In this document: in pieces, positions 54,296 through 64,000 of the stretch
Layout of the letters: each line of letters opens with the position of its first letter
Numbering within the stretch: position 1 is the stretch's first letter
Source: Dermatemys mawii
Lineage: Eukaryota > Chordata > Testudines > Dermatemydidae
DNA: 64,000 nucleotides
Direction: 5' to 3'
Assembly: GCA_007922305.1 (NCBI GenBank)
Contig: ML677373.1
Span: 13,070,127-13,134,126 of the forward strand
Translations under genes and position numbers: made by a program
Notes under the pieces: generated by a model
Told to the model about the DNA's origin: nothing
What the model saw: the letters and a program-made list of their open reading frames with translations, nothing else
Databases searched by the model: none

Positions 54296-55246
54296 GTGAG
54301 ACCAACCTGGGGGGTTCGGGTTGGGGTGGAGACCCCGGCGGGGGCGGGCGGCCGGTGCTGTGTGTCTGGGGTTTTCCGCACGGCAGGGCGGTGTCTCTTG
54401 CTGGCCTTGCCTGGGAAGGGGAGCGGTGAGGCGGGCGGGGATCCCTAAGGTCTGCGGGGGGGGATGGGGGTGGAGGAATCTTCCTCCCGGCCGGTGCCCG
54501 GATCCCGTCATCTCCCCCGAGCTATGCCAGGTTATGGGGGACTCCTACCTGGAGGGGGCGGGGAGTCCTACTGAACGTCCCCGGGGGTGGGGGGTTAGCT
54601 GAGAAGCACTTTCTCCCCTGAGTCAAACCTCCGATGATGTCCCAGCTTGGCGCTAGAGGTGGCTTGGTGGGGCTGCCTCTAAGGTGAGAGAGACCGGGAC
54701 TTGATGGTCTATCGTGGTCCCTTCCAGCCCTTGAACTGTGTGATAATTCTGTTAAATCAGTGCAGTGATGATAATAGTTCCCATAGCAAGAGCAGCGCGA
54801 TAGCTGGAGCCTGACTGAGGCTAAGTAACCACACGTTGGTTATTATAATTCCGGTAACTGGGTGGAGTAGCCTTTGTCTTAAACAGTTTGATAGTGTTGC
54901 TGTGTGCTGCCATGTTCCACCCCAGGGGTGAATGTATTTGAGTCCTGTTGAAATGAACTCTATATTTTATCTAGCTGAGGAAAGTACAGTACTGTGGTGT
55001 TCCATTATTGCTTGTAAAAGGCTTGCTTCTTCTCAACATCATAGGAAATGTGAAGTGTTGTTGCTGTTGTTATTAGCATTACTCTTGGTGGTAGTCAATA
55101 GAATAAGTGCAATTGCAGCAAGGAGATAGCTGAAGTGATGTTTCAGTTGATGAAATACCGAGACTTTTACACTGATGAAAATAAACTTGCCTGTTGTTCT
55201 ATATTCCTCTTCAAATTTAAGTTTCTCTGCTGTTTTATTTTTCTAG
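54296..55246 (+). other. ATP5PD: ATP5PD intron 1
   Basis: GC-rich at the left edge, ordinary beyond. About 54690-54745 has 'ttgatggtctatcgtggtcc' followed by 'cttccagcccttgaactgtg', a CR1-type tail phrase. Confidence 0.5.
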
Positions 55247-55255
55247 AACACAAAC

Positions 55256-55377
55256 ATGGCAAGTCGCCGGGCTGCTCTGAAAGCGATTGACTGGATGGCA
55301 TTTGCAGAGAGAGTGCCTCCCAATCAGAGAGCTATGTTTAATGCTCTGAAAACACGCAGCGATGCCCTTTTAGCTAA
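55256..55377 (+). CDS. ATP5PD: ATP5PD exon 2 (first coding exon)
   Basis: The exon begins at 55247 after acceptor tttttctag; coding runs from ATG to a donor GTGAGT that splits the Lys41 codon. Confidence 0.95.
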
Positions 55378-58300
55378 GTGAGTATATTTCAGTGTGAAAA
55401 GGTTGCTCTGGCAAGAAGATAGTGGCGTTAGCAATTCAGCACTGGCAGTAGATATGTAAACCAATGTAAAAATAGTTTCAAGTGGCATTTTCATAACTGT
55501 GTGCCTTCCATAATGATGTTAAAATAAGTCTTAATTCTTCACGATAAAGCCTGCTCTTTTTTTAAAAAAAAATTTTTTTATGGTCAAATTCTCCTCGCTC
55601 TTGATCTTCTCCATAGTGCTACCATAGCTGTAATGTCAGTGGGAGTCCTGAGAGAGGTTACCTTTGGTCTGATCAAAAAAGTCTTTTAAAAAGCGTTCGA
55701 CTTGCTACCAAATCTTGCTATAAACAATAATGAATCCTATTGGATGTTAGATTTGCTATTGCTTGATACGTGTTTGCCATAGCCACTAAGACTTGGCCTT
55801 CACTTAAAATTTATACCTGCATTGCTATGTTGGTCAGGCGTATGAAAAATACACCACCGTTAATGACATAGCTAGGCTGACAAAACCCTCAGTGTAGATA
55901 CAGCTATGCTGACAGAAGAGGCCTTTTGTCAGTATTGCTAGCATTGCTGGGGAAGGCGGTGTTCCTGTGCTGGACAGAAACCTTCTTTTGTTTGTGTATG
56001 TTGTGTCTGCAACTGGGTCTGTGCCAGCACAGGTTCTCTAATGTAGATATAGCTAAAATACTGTTGCTTATTGTCTGTCTTTAAAACAAAACCCTTTGTC
56101 AGCCTTGCAAAACTGTAATGAAAACTAACCATCCCATTCACAAACTCTCCTTGTCTGCTCCTACCAGTGTCCATGATGAAAAAACTGAGAATATCGTTCT
56201 CATACCCCCATACCCTGAAAAAAAATATTGCAAATGTAGGCACATAGAATTTTGTGTGGCTGCTTTATTGCCATTTCCATATTAATGAGGACACAGAAAA
56301 TATTGGCAACTAAAATTAGCATAGTTACTTCCCTGGCGCCTGGTGATGGGCAGAGGAATGGATATGGCAGAGTTGCCTGATGTGGAACTGGGAGCTCTCT
56401 GAATTTACTGGGGGTTGTTCTATCATCTATTCTGCTCCAACTGTACAGGTTGACCTCCTTGCCAGAGAAGCCCCCTGCTATTGACTGGGTTTATTACAAG
56501 ACTGCAGTTGCAAAGGCTGGCATGGTGGATGAATTTGAAAAGAAGGTGAGATTCTCGTCCTCCATTAGATGTTGCTGCTGTTTTGAAATCCAAGTGGAGG
56601 CTGCTCATATCTGATGTACTAGACCCAGAGCTGGGGACTTTTCCTCTCGCAGGCTGGTAGGGGAGATTAATAGGAGGTATTGGCCCAGGTCCTGTGTTGT
56701 GGTGTGCAGCTGCTTTGCATCACACTGCTAGCGCAAAGCAGCCCAAAAGCAGTCTGGGAAGGCTCATTTTAGCGGAGAGGGGATACTCCAGTGGTATAAA
56801 GCTAATGCTTTTTCTCTTACAGCCTGCATAGGTTTTTCTGGCTGTAGAAGTCGCCTGAGGAAAGAGTATGTGGTCAGATCTTTCCTTTTCTCTGCTGATT
56901 CCCAACTGCTGTATTATCCTCTTGAGAGTTTTAGTAGTCTGCATAATTTAGAGAAGTTTTGTGTACGCTGTGATACTTGCCTGCATGCAGCTGGTCCAGT
57001 ATCAGGAGTGAAAAGGGCCACTTTTGTACATCTCCATCACATTTTGAGCTATGCTGAGTTCTTCTTGGCTGTAGCCAAAGACCTGGTCCAGAAGCCTACT
57101 GGAGTAAAATTTTGCAAATACTATTGAATGAGGTGTGATGGCTTGAGAAATAACTTTGTGCTCTCTGGGGAGAGAATGTTCAAACATCCCTTTAACCCTT
57201 GCCACTGAAGGGCAGGAAGTAAAAAGCACTGTTAACACCCCGAAGTGGTGTGGTTATAACACTAATCCCTTGAAGTGGATGTTAACCTTTTTTTTAAAAA
57301 AAAAAATAAACGGGCATTTGGCAAATAACCAGTGACTTGCCCAGGATCACATAGGGGATAGGTGTCCGAGCTGGAATTCGAGCATAGCAGTTCTTGGCTC
57401 CTGGCCCTGTGCCCAGTCCACAAGAACCTACTGAGCTTTACAGGAATTCAGGAGCTTCTTTTTCATCAGTATAACTTGACTTGGTTTGTGGGACAACATA
57501 GTAACTCTTTGGCATTAGATTGTTGTTAATGCTTCCATACAGCACAATGTTTTGGCTCTGTACAAGACTATGAGCATTCCGGTGACAGTGCAGTGCTGAG
57601 TATGTTGTGTACATATGAGAGCCAGTCAACACTATTTGTGAAGCTGGCATCAAGTTGAGTTGATTGGTGACCTACTGCAGGAAGCCAGTTCACTTGGAAG
57701 GGTCCAAGAGTATTTTTGGGGAGATCAGAGAGACAGTCTGGCTACTGACAGTATGGCTAGAATTGAGGCAACACATTTAAAATTTATTTTTTTGAATTTA
57801 CAGTTCAATGCACTAAAGGTTCCTGAGCCTGTGGACACACAAACAGACAAGATAAATATCCAGGAAAAGGAAGCTGTAAGTATTTACAAACTCTTCCCTG
57901 TCACATGGTTTCTCTTTGATCTTTTTAGAAGTATAGAATAATTCCGACTTGGAGTCTGCTGGTGGGTAATTGTGCTGAGGTACAGGAGCGGCAAGTCTGG
58001 GTTTGTGCATATAGGCAGCTTTTGAGCAAGAACAGGTTCTCTCTACCTATATATGACCACATTTGGGGATTTAGAGTCTGGGACTGGATTGCAGTTCTGC
58101 TCACTCTTCTGGTGTAATAAACTTGAAATTAGTGTAAGACAAAGGCAGCCAAACTCTGATCAACTTGTCAGCCACCCAAAGGACGCACCTAAGTTGCATA
58201 AACTAGGCCTGACTCCTTTTTAATGTGGAGTTGGCGCTCTTTGTGCCTGTAGGGGTCAAGATGGAGCACTGCACAGTGGGACTTCCATCTTATGGGTTTC

Positions 58301-59473
58301 TTCTCAGTGCGAAAGAGGAGGGTGGGTGTAACATAAACTTCAGGGGTTGTACTCAGGTCATTGATGTTGTCTTTAGCCAGAGAATTTGTCAGCCTCGAGC
58401 TCCTTGTGGCTTCCTCTCTTACAGATTTGTCTGCCTAAAAATGTCTAGATCACTGGAGTCTTGTAAACCTGCTGTTCAAAACAAGTTTGAACAAAGCGGC
58501 TTAGATTAAGTTTTTGTAACACTTAGCAGCATAGACTAAAGCCTATCGTTTTGGGTGTTTACATGACTTCAGACTCTCGCTACAGTCTCTTTAAAAAGGG
58601 AGGAGTGAAATCTACTTCCTAACCGATCAGTGCAACAAGGAATGGTGACTTCAGACTTCTCTCCATCTTTGCAGGTTATGTGTGTGTGGGGAAAATTACT
58701 TAGTAGTTGTTACAAGTAACACCTAAGATAACTGTGTTTTACTCAATAAAAGTAATCTGTTTCTTCAGTTTCTTTGTGCTTTTGAAAGCACTTTGGGGAA
58801 ATGATTAAACTGGCTATGCACTTAGTCAATTTCCCTCTTATAGGTGACATAACAGCATGGGACAGAGAACTTGTTTTAGAAAACAAACTTTTATTGTAAA
58901 CCCACAAAAATGGCAAGGAGAATCAGGGGCAGGTATAGGGCTTGAAATTACTTGTACCTGTTTTATTTAAAGCAGATGCTATTTTAATGTAAGTGCCTCT
59001 TTAACGAACAGGTAAGATGAGAATGATGAGAACTCCCTTTCCATGGCTAAAATGAATTAGGATGAGAGTCACAGCTTCACTGCAGGAAACACTCTAGGAT
59101 TAATTAGCTCACCAAATCCTTTGTTCTCTTGCAGGATAAGAGTGCTACTGAATATGTGCAGGCCTCTAAATCCCGTGTCATCCAATATGAGAAAGAGGTA
59201 GGTTTGGGTTCTACTAGGTGAATTTCAAAGGCAGCTTGATATGAAACCTTGTTCTAATTTCTAATTGTATATGTAGTTTAAGTTGAGTTCTTGCTTACAA
59301 CTGACTTTAACATTTTCTTGTCTCTCTCCTCCCACGTCAAGCTTGAGAAGTTAAGAAACATGATTCCATTTGATCAGATGACATTTGAGGACTTGAATGA
59401 GGCCTTCCCTGAAACCAAACTGGATAAGGAGAAGTATCCATACTGGCCACACAAACCTATTGAAGACCTGTAA
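55256..59473 (+). CDS. ATP5PD: ATP5PD, mitochondrial ATP synthase subunit d, whole coding span
   Basis: Five coding exons: 55256-55377, 56449-56545, 57804-57875, 59135-59197 and 59342-59473. They total 486 nt and encode 161 residues, the same length as the human protein. Subunit d is part of the peripheral stalk (stator) that holds F1 against the membrane Fo sector on the matrix side of the inner mitochondrial membrane. Recognisable blocks are the N-terminal ALKAIDWMAFAE, then PAIDWVYYKTAVAKAG, FEKKFNALKVP, and the strongly conserved IPFDQMTFEDLNEAFPETKL and YPYWPHKPIEDL end. The middle (about 80-97) is the most variable part. The ATG follows 9 nt of UTR in its exon, in context aacATGg. All joins keep frame. 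Poly(A) signal at 59525. Transcribed divergently from KCTD2. Confidence 0.97.
55790..56058. mobile_element. Probable MITE in ATP5PD intron
   Basis: Contains 'ttatacctgcattgctatgt', 'tgacatagctaggctgacaa' and ends 'ctaatgtagatatagct', text I associate with a common turtle non-autonomous DNA element. The inverted ends are decayed. Confidence 0.45.
56449..56545 (+). CDS. ATP5PD: ATP5PD exon 3
   Basis: 97 nt from LTSLPEKPPAIDW to DEFEKK. Acceptor ctgtacag, donor AAG-GTGAGA. Confidence 0.95.
56546..57803 (+). other. ATP5PD: ATP5PD intron 3
   Basis: No exon recognised. A reverse MIR-like copy lies at about 57310-57415 ('gacttgcccaggatcacata'). Confidence 0.7.
57804..57875 (+). CDS. ATP5PD: ATP5PD exon 4
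   Basis: 72 nt, 24 residues FNALKVPEPV to QEKEA, phase 0. Acceptor tttacag, donor GCT-GTAAGT. Confidence 0.94.
57876..59134 (+). other. ATP5PD: ATP5PD intron 4
   Basis: Nothing recognised beyond ordinary intron sequence; open frames are short and without domains. Confidence 0.7.
59135..59197 (+). CDS. ATP5PD: ATP5PD exon 5
   Basis: 63 nt, 21 residues DKSATEYVQA to QYEKE. Acceptor cttgcag, donor GAG-GTAGGT. Confidence 0.94.
59342..59473 (+). CDS. ATP5PD: ATP5PD exon 6 and stop
   Basis: 132 nt from LEKLRNMIPFDQM to PIEDL and TAA. The acceptor is cacgtcaag, preceded by a good pyrimidine tract. Confidence 0.95.
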   Translation, partial: LEKLRNMIPFDQMTFEDLNEAFPETKLDKEKYPYWPHKPIEDL

Positions 59474-59524
59474 ATCTGTCTGAAAGCAGTTTCTGGTGAC
59501 ACTCAAATCCTCTAGAATCTTTTA

Positions 59525-59530
59525 AATAAA
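59525..59530 (+). terminator. ATP5PD: ATP5PD poly(A) signal
   Basis: AATAAA 52 nt past the stop codon, giving a short 3' UTR typical of respiratory-chain genes. Confidence 0.85.
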
Positions 59531-59559
59531 GTAATTATACAGGGCTTCAGCAACCTGTC

Positions 59560-60152
59560 TGGTCTTGATCTCAAAACTAAAAGATTAAATCCAGAAGTTG
59601 TTTTTGGTTTTGTGTTTTTTTTTTTTAAGTGGATAACAAATGCTGTGAAATAAGCAGGCTGTTGGTTTTGGAGGCTCTGCGCTCTTTACAGGGTGGGGAT
59701 AGTTCCTGAAAGAGGACAGGATTGAGTCTTCCAAGCAGGATGCCACAGTTCAGTGTCTGTAGAATACTCTCCCTGTTCTTGCTGTGCAGATGTAACACAA
59801 AGTTGTTTGGGTGACTGAGAGAACAGTACAACAACACATGACCAGCCCAGTTTAACTTTCTGCCCTTTTCTGTATTACAAGTGCAAGCATCTCTTTGTAA
59901 GCTGTCCATGATACGCCCATTGGACCTGGTTTGTGGTAGCCTGGACTCCAATCACAGTTGGAGGAGCCTGTCTCATCCCATCAAGAGCAGCACTAACCTA
60001 GTCCGTTGTGTTATTTCATGTTTGCTTTGTTTCCCCCTCCACCCCCCCAGATCTCCACGTGAAGTTCAGCACTTTTGACAGGCACGGCTAACATGACTTT
60101 CACCTACTCCAATAATTTCCTGTCAGATGAAACACTAGCTCCATGAATGTAT
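59560..60152. other. Tail-to-tail intergenic gap between ATP5PD and the channel gene
   Basis: About 600 bp between the two converging poly(A) signals. No gene or clear repeat was recognised, apart from a T run at 59618-59627. Confidence 0.6.
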
Positions 60153-60158
60153 TTTATT
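60153..60158 (-). terminator. Candidate poly(A) signal of the channel gene
   Basis: Minus-strand AATAAA about 205 nt past the stop codon at 60363. Confidence 0.6.
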
Positions 60159-60362
60159 CAGGTAACTTATTTGCTCATAGGATGCCCTAGGTGTACACAT
60201 TGCTTTGCAAAGCACATGCAAGAACAAGGCTCCTGCCCTGCAGATCTTGCACTGTTATTCAGACATGCAGTACACAGCTTAATTCAAGCACATGAAGATG
60301 GAAATCCTTGGTAGGAAGAAGGTTGAGGCAAGCAAGTATTAGAGAAGGCAATTAGCATAACT

Positions 60363-60610
60363 TTAGCTGCTCCACTGTGCAATAATGATGATGCTAAACA
60401 GTAGTGACAAAAGCAAATGAGTGCAGAAAAGCACCTTCTCCAGAATTAGCAGAGCTGACTCACACTCCTGTAGCTCTCCCTGAGTCCCACTTTGCAGCCC
60501 ATCTGCATTGATTCTACTCATAAGCATGAGTAGTTCTGTATTTCCCTTTCCAAGTGGGTTTGAATCCCTCCTCTCCTCTTGTCCCCTGGCCATCTCAGTC
60601 AGCGAGTCTC
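60363..60610 (-). CDS. Channel exon with M3-M4 loop end and M4
   Basis: 248 nt; two bases complete an Arg codon, then DSLTEMARGQ through a charged loop to M4 and TAA. The acceptor cccttgtag is strong. The frame is open upstream but without splice support. Confidence 0.85.
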
Positions 60611-61761
60611 CTACAAGGGACAGAACAGCAGCCAAATATAAATATACATTAGGGGAAATTGTGGACAAGAATAGAGGCCTGCATGATGCTAAACTTCACT
60701 TTATTTGCTTGATAGTTTTAATAAAAACTTCATACATTTTTCTCTCAGAAAATCTCAGGGACTGTTCTCACTGCATGGGCTTGGCGGCATGGGCCAGAGT
60801 TGTTGGATGCTGCGTGGGGCTGGGTTTACAGCTGAGCCTTTATAAATAACAAAGGTGCCACTCTTGTATACACATGTTGCCTCTACATATTTGATTTGTC
60901 TAACATGTGCACCATGATGATGTTGAGAGGTAGGTGTCTTAAGTGTGTGTGAATTTATGATCAAATGTGGTCTGAAACACAATGGACTTGGGTTCTAAGC
61001 CGGCTAGCATGATTGATTTCCAGAGATAAGGGGCTTCCTACTGACAGAACCCTGCTACTGGATTTGGAGTATTCAAATGTAGGTAGCCAAACACCAACCG
61101 TTCTTGCTTAGGAGGCTTCCGGATGTTGTTCTAACTTGCTTACGGCATCTCAGCAGTTTCATAGCTTTGAGTAAAGGGTGTAGGGGTTTCTTCTTCAGCT
61201 GCATTAATAGGCTGGTCTCCAATACACCCATAATCATTAGGACAAAGACACCTATGAAAAACATCACTGCAAAACAAGGTGAAGAGGATGTGATTGATAA
61301 ACTTTCTGTCTTACTTCCTCTAGATCCATAATTCTATCTACTGCGAGCTTCTGTTTAATAGAAGAAATACAGTGCCCTAAGTCCAGATATTGCTCTGAAT
61401 AGGGGCTTTTAGTATTACAGCTCTTGTGCAGGGCCTAGGTGTTGCTCTTCTTACTCTCCCTGAATAGGTAGCATATTTGTACTCTGCTCTCTTCCTTAGA
61501 TCCAGGGCATGTCTAATATAAAGTGACTTTTACTCAATAAAGACAAGTACCTATTATGGGTGGGTCATCGGAAGAAGTGGGAAGAATGTCCTTAAGAATC
61601 AGAGCTAACACAGACTCTCCAATGATGAGTGACAGCTGGAAGCTGATCTTGTCCTCATAAGAGCTGGTGCTGAACAAAATAGTCATGTCCAATAAGTAGA
61701 GAGCACATGTTGGGAAGATAAGGTTCAAAACATATAAAACGGGTCGTCTTTTCATGGAGAT
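60363..61761 (-). CDS. Cys-loop ligand-gated ion channel (5-HT3/ZACN-like), last three exons
   Basis: Three exons, 61761-61551, 61266-61144 and 60610-60363, join in frame to about 193 C-terminal residues. They hold the whole membrane part of a pentameric ligand-gated channel: pre-M1 KRRP, M1 (VLYVLNLIFPTCALYLLDM), M2 (ISFQLSLIIGESVLALIL), M3 (MFFIGVFVLMIMGVLETSL), a short cytoplasmic loop and M4 (LLILEKVLF onward) ending IIIIAQWSS. Layout and wording are closest to 5-HT3 receptor subunits and the zinc-activated channel ZACN; ZACN is on human 17q25.1, so it is a fair candidate. The M2 has Ile at 9' where most family members have Leu, and Glu at 11'. The extracellular ligand-binding exons were not found and probably lie beyond 64 kb. 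It ends tail-to-tail with ATP5PD. Confidence 0.85.
61144..61266 (-). CDS. Channel exon with M3
   Basis: 123 nt, begins after acceptor ttttgcag, completes a Val codon, then MFFIGVFVLMIMGVLETSL and a basic KKK stretch ending LLRC. Donor GTAAGC. Confidence 0.87.
61551..61761 (-). CDS. Channel exon with M1 and M2 (pore)
   Basis: 211 nt, 70 residues from ISMKRRPVLY to SSDDPPII plus one base. Acceptor ccctacag, donor GTACTT. Contains M1, the M1-M2 turn (YEDK) and the pore-lining M2. Confidence 0.88.
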
Positions 61762-61854
61762 CTGTAGGGAACAAGGCAAACATGAAATAACACAATGGCC
61801 TGGTTTAGTTCTGGTCTTGATGGGATAAGACAGATGCCTCCAACTGTGATGATA

Positions 61855-63045
61855 AGAATGCCTATAGTGGGTCAGACCAAAGGACCATCCAGCCCCATAT
61901 CCTGTCTTCTGACAGTGGCCAGTGCCAGGTGCCCCAAAGGGAATGAACAGAGCAGGTAATCATCAGGTGATCCATCCCCTGTTGTCCATTTCCAGCCTCT
62001 GGCAAACAGAGGCTAGGGACACTATCTCTGCTCATCCTGGCTAATAGCCATTGATGGACCTATCCATTAATTTATCTAGATGTTTTTTCAATTGTTATAG
62101 TCTTGGCCTTCACAACATCCTCTGGCAAGGAGTTCCACAAGTTGACTGCATTGTGTGAAAAAATACTTCCTCTAGCTTGTTTTAAACCTTCTGTCTACTA
62201 ATTTCCTTGGTGCTAGTGTTATGAGATGGAGTAAAGAACACTTCCTTATTTTCTCCACGAGTCATGGTTTTATAGATCTCTATTATATCCTCCCTTAACT
62301 GTCTCTTTTAAGCTGAAAAGTCCCAGTCTTATTAATCTCTCCCCATATGAAAGCTGTTCCATACTCCTTATCATTTTTGTTGCCCTCCTCTGAACCTTTG
62401 CTAATTCCAATATATCTTTTTTGAGATGGGGCAACCACATCTGCATGCTGTATTCCAGACATTGGCATACCGTGGATTTATATAGAGGTAATATGATATT
62501 TTCTGTCTTATTATCTGTTCCTTGCTTAATGATTCCCAACAATCACTTTGCTTTTTGAACTGCTGCTGCACATTGAGTGAATGTTTTCAGCAAACTATTC
62601 ACAATGACTCCAAGATCTCTTTTTTGAGTTGTATCAGCTAATTTAGACCCCATCATTTTATATGTATAACTGGGATTATGTTTTCCAATGTGCATTACTT
62701 TGCATTTATAAACATTGAATTTCATCTGCTGTCTTGTTGCCCAGTCACCCAGTTTTGTAGCTCTCTGCACTTTTCTTGGGACTTAACTATCTTGAGTAGT
62801 TTTGTATCATCTGCAAATTTTGCCACCTCACTGTTTACCCCCTTCTCCAATTCATATATGAATATGCTGAATAGGACTGATCTCAGAACAGACCCCTGAG
62901 AGACACCACTATTTACATTTCTCCATTCTGAAAACTGACCCTTTGTTCCTAACCTTTGTTTCCTATCTTTTATCCAGCTGCCAATCCATGAAAGGACCTT
63001 GCTTTTATCCCATGACAGCTTAACTCTCCAAATGTGGGAGTCCAA
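61855..63045 (-). mobile_element. CR1 LINE, 5'-truncated, with broken reverse-transcriptase ORF
   Basis: The minus strand carries the 3' part of CR1 ORF2: a block with SGVSQGSVL and the catalytic FADDTKL, then VNSLLKTF...QKAK, then the C-terminal KRRP-free text with YKSTVCQCLEY, QRRATKMI and LIRLGLFSLKE. The frame is broken by shifts and stops, so it is dead. The noncoding tail follows to 61857 (plus-strand 'gggtcagaccaaaggaccat'). It sits upstream of the M1-M2 exon, probably in an intron of the channel gene. Confidence 0.92.
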
Positions 63046-64000
63046 GCTATTAACTCAAAGGAGGGAACAGAGCCTAGTGGGCTTCCTTACACTCTAGTTC
63101 AGCCCAGGTTTCAAATGCCAGCCTTGCCCTTACCCTGTCCCCGGCTTTCTTTCCTTGCTTGCATACCTTCATTTCTTGTTTGTTTACCCCAGCTTCCCCT
63201 CCTCTCATAGTCTGACCCTTCTTCCACCTGTCCTGCTAGCTCTTCCTTAACTGCCTACTCTTTTTACCACCTATTTCCAGCCACTTCACCTAACCCCCTT
63301 TGCCCCCATTTTGGGTCATGCCTATGTTCTTCTGTGCACTCTTGTTGTTTTCCTGCTGATATTCTCTGTATGTATATTCATGCCTGTTGAATACATGTGC
63401 CCGTACCTGTCTCTTTTTTTCTTCTACTCCCCTAAACACAGACATTCAAACTGGAGCAGACAAAAAGAGTCCATCTAGTGCAGTAAGCTGTCTCAGAGTG
63501 GCCTATACTAGATGTCTTGAAGGAAGAGGAAACTGCCTTAGACCACTTCTTAAGCTGGTATAAATCAGTTTAGCTCCAGTGATGTCAATGAGCTATAGCA
63601 ACTTGTTCCTATTGTGTCGTTCTATATCATGAAAATATGTTTTTGTTACCAGCTATGAAGGAATCCAGAGACTTCCCTCATTAGTGTCTGACCCCATATG
63701 TTCCTATGAGACCTGTACTGTCAAAAGTCATTTAGCTAAAGCATGCTTTGGTTCCACCCCCTTTTTGGCCTTGTCTCCTGCATTGTTGGGAGAGAGATGC
63801 TAGGAATGTGGCAGTGGAACTGGTACCATGAGTTGTCTTGGGCACATGTGCTGCTGGATTGGTGAGGCTGCTGTAGTTCTCCCATTTAGCCATGGGAGTT
63901 GCCTATTTCCCTCCTGAACTCCTTGCAGAGCACAGCACTTGGCATGAGCAGTAGGTTGTGCTCTTTCTTGATTTAGTTCTACAGATCCACACTGTAGGGG
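63046..64000. other. Right edge, nothing recognised
   Basis: I looked on the minus strand for a Cys-loop exon of the neighbouring channel and saw none. About 63540-63600 carries the 'gctggtataaatcagtttag' text of a common amniote repeat. Confidence 0.4.

Larger units (their letters stand above)
53350..54620. promoter_or_regulatory. Bidirectional CpG-island promoter of KCTD2 and ATP5PD
   Basis: A GC-rich, CpG-dense block covers KCTD2 exon 1 and the ATP5PD first exon, which are transcribed away from each other from within about 600 bp. ETS/GABP-type ACTTCCGG cores occur at 53840, 54016 and 54161, with related sites at 54029 (ccggaaga) and 54209 (cttccggg). A CCAAT box in reverse (attggt, 54231-54236) lies just before the ATP5PD first-exon donor region. 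No TATA box is evident. This is the typical layout for housekeeping gene pairs. Confidence 0.85.

Noticed and set aside
61073..61267. M3-containing open frame read as a free-standing small protein
   Set aside because: Only 61266-61144 is exon; the frame beyond the GTAAGC donor is intron, and splicing joins it to the M1-M2 and M4 exons in frame.
1..64000. CRISPR arrays, operons, prokaryotic insertion sequences or phage
   Set aside because: Nothing of this kind was seen; introns, SINEs, LINEs and vertebrate genes make the window clearly eukaryotic.

Overview
This is vertebrate nuclear DNA: split genes with GT/AG introns, two CpG-island promoters and a dense load of old dispersed repeats. CR1-type LINE ends, a CR1 reverse-transcriptase remnant, MIR/CORE-SINE copies, a tRNA-like SINE and several families of small terminal-inverted-repeat elements together look like a reptile of the turtle/archosaur type, most likely a turtle. 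The organism call is inference from repeat character, not from a database match.

Layout. (1) 1-7.8 kb, minus strand: the first coding exon of a monocarboxylate transporter (SLC16A5-like) at 3026-3242, and a CpG island at about 6.95-7.65 kb that probably holds its promoter and a 5' noncoding exon; the rest of the gene lies beyond the left edge. (2) 7.7-18 kb: no gene recognised; a degenerate tandem array, an LTR-like repeat, a 661-bp inverted-repeat element and SINEs. (3) 18.1-38.5 kb, minus strand: a complete TRIM E3 ligase gene (RING, two B-boxes, coiled coil, B30.2/SPRY) of five coding exons, about 541 residues, with a candidate 5' noncoding exon at 38.49 kb. (4) 41.4-53.7 kb, minus strand: complete KCTD2, six coding exons, 254 residues, with a long 3' UTR. 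(5) 53.4-54.6 kb: GC-rich head-to-head promoter with several ETS-type sites and a CCAAT box, shared by KCTD2 and ATP5PD. (6) 54.2-59.55 kb, plus strand: complete ATP5PD (mitochondrial ATP synthase subunit d), 161 residues. (7) 60.1-61.8 kb, minus strand: the last three exons of a Cys-loop ligand-gated ion channel of the 5-HT3/ZACN type covering M1 to M4, tail-to-tail with ATP5PD; its ligand-binding exons were not found and probably lie beyond the right edge, past a CR1 insertion at 61.86-63.05 kb.

The order ATP5PD-KCTD2-SLC16A5, with KCTD2 and ATP5PD head to head, matches my recollection of human 17q25.1. The TRIM gene between KCTD2 and SLC16A5, and the Cys-loop receptor beside ATP5PD, are the departures. 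All exon junctions given for the KCTD2, ATP5PD, TRIM and channel genes keep frame across consensus splice sites. I found no previously undescribed system; the items most worth checking are the channel's unusual pore residues, the inserted TRIM gene with its homopolymer-crowded splice acceptor and possible overlapping uORF, and several unexplained repeat structures.
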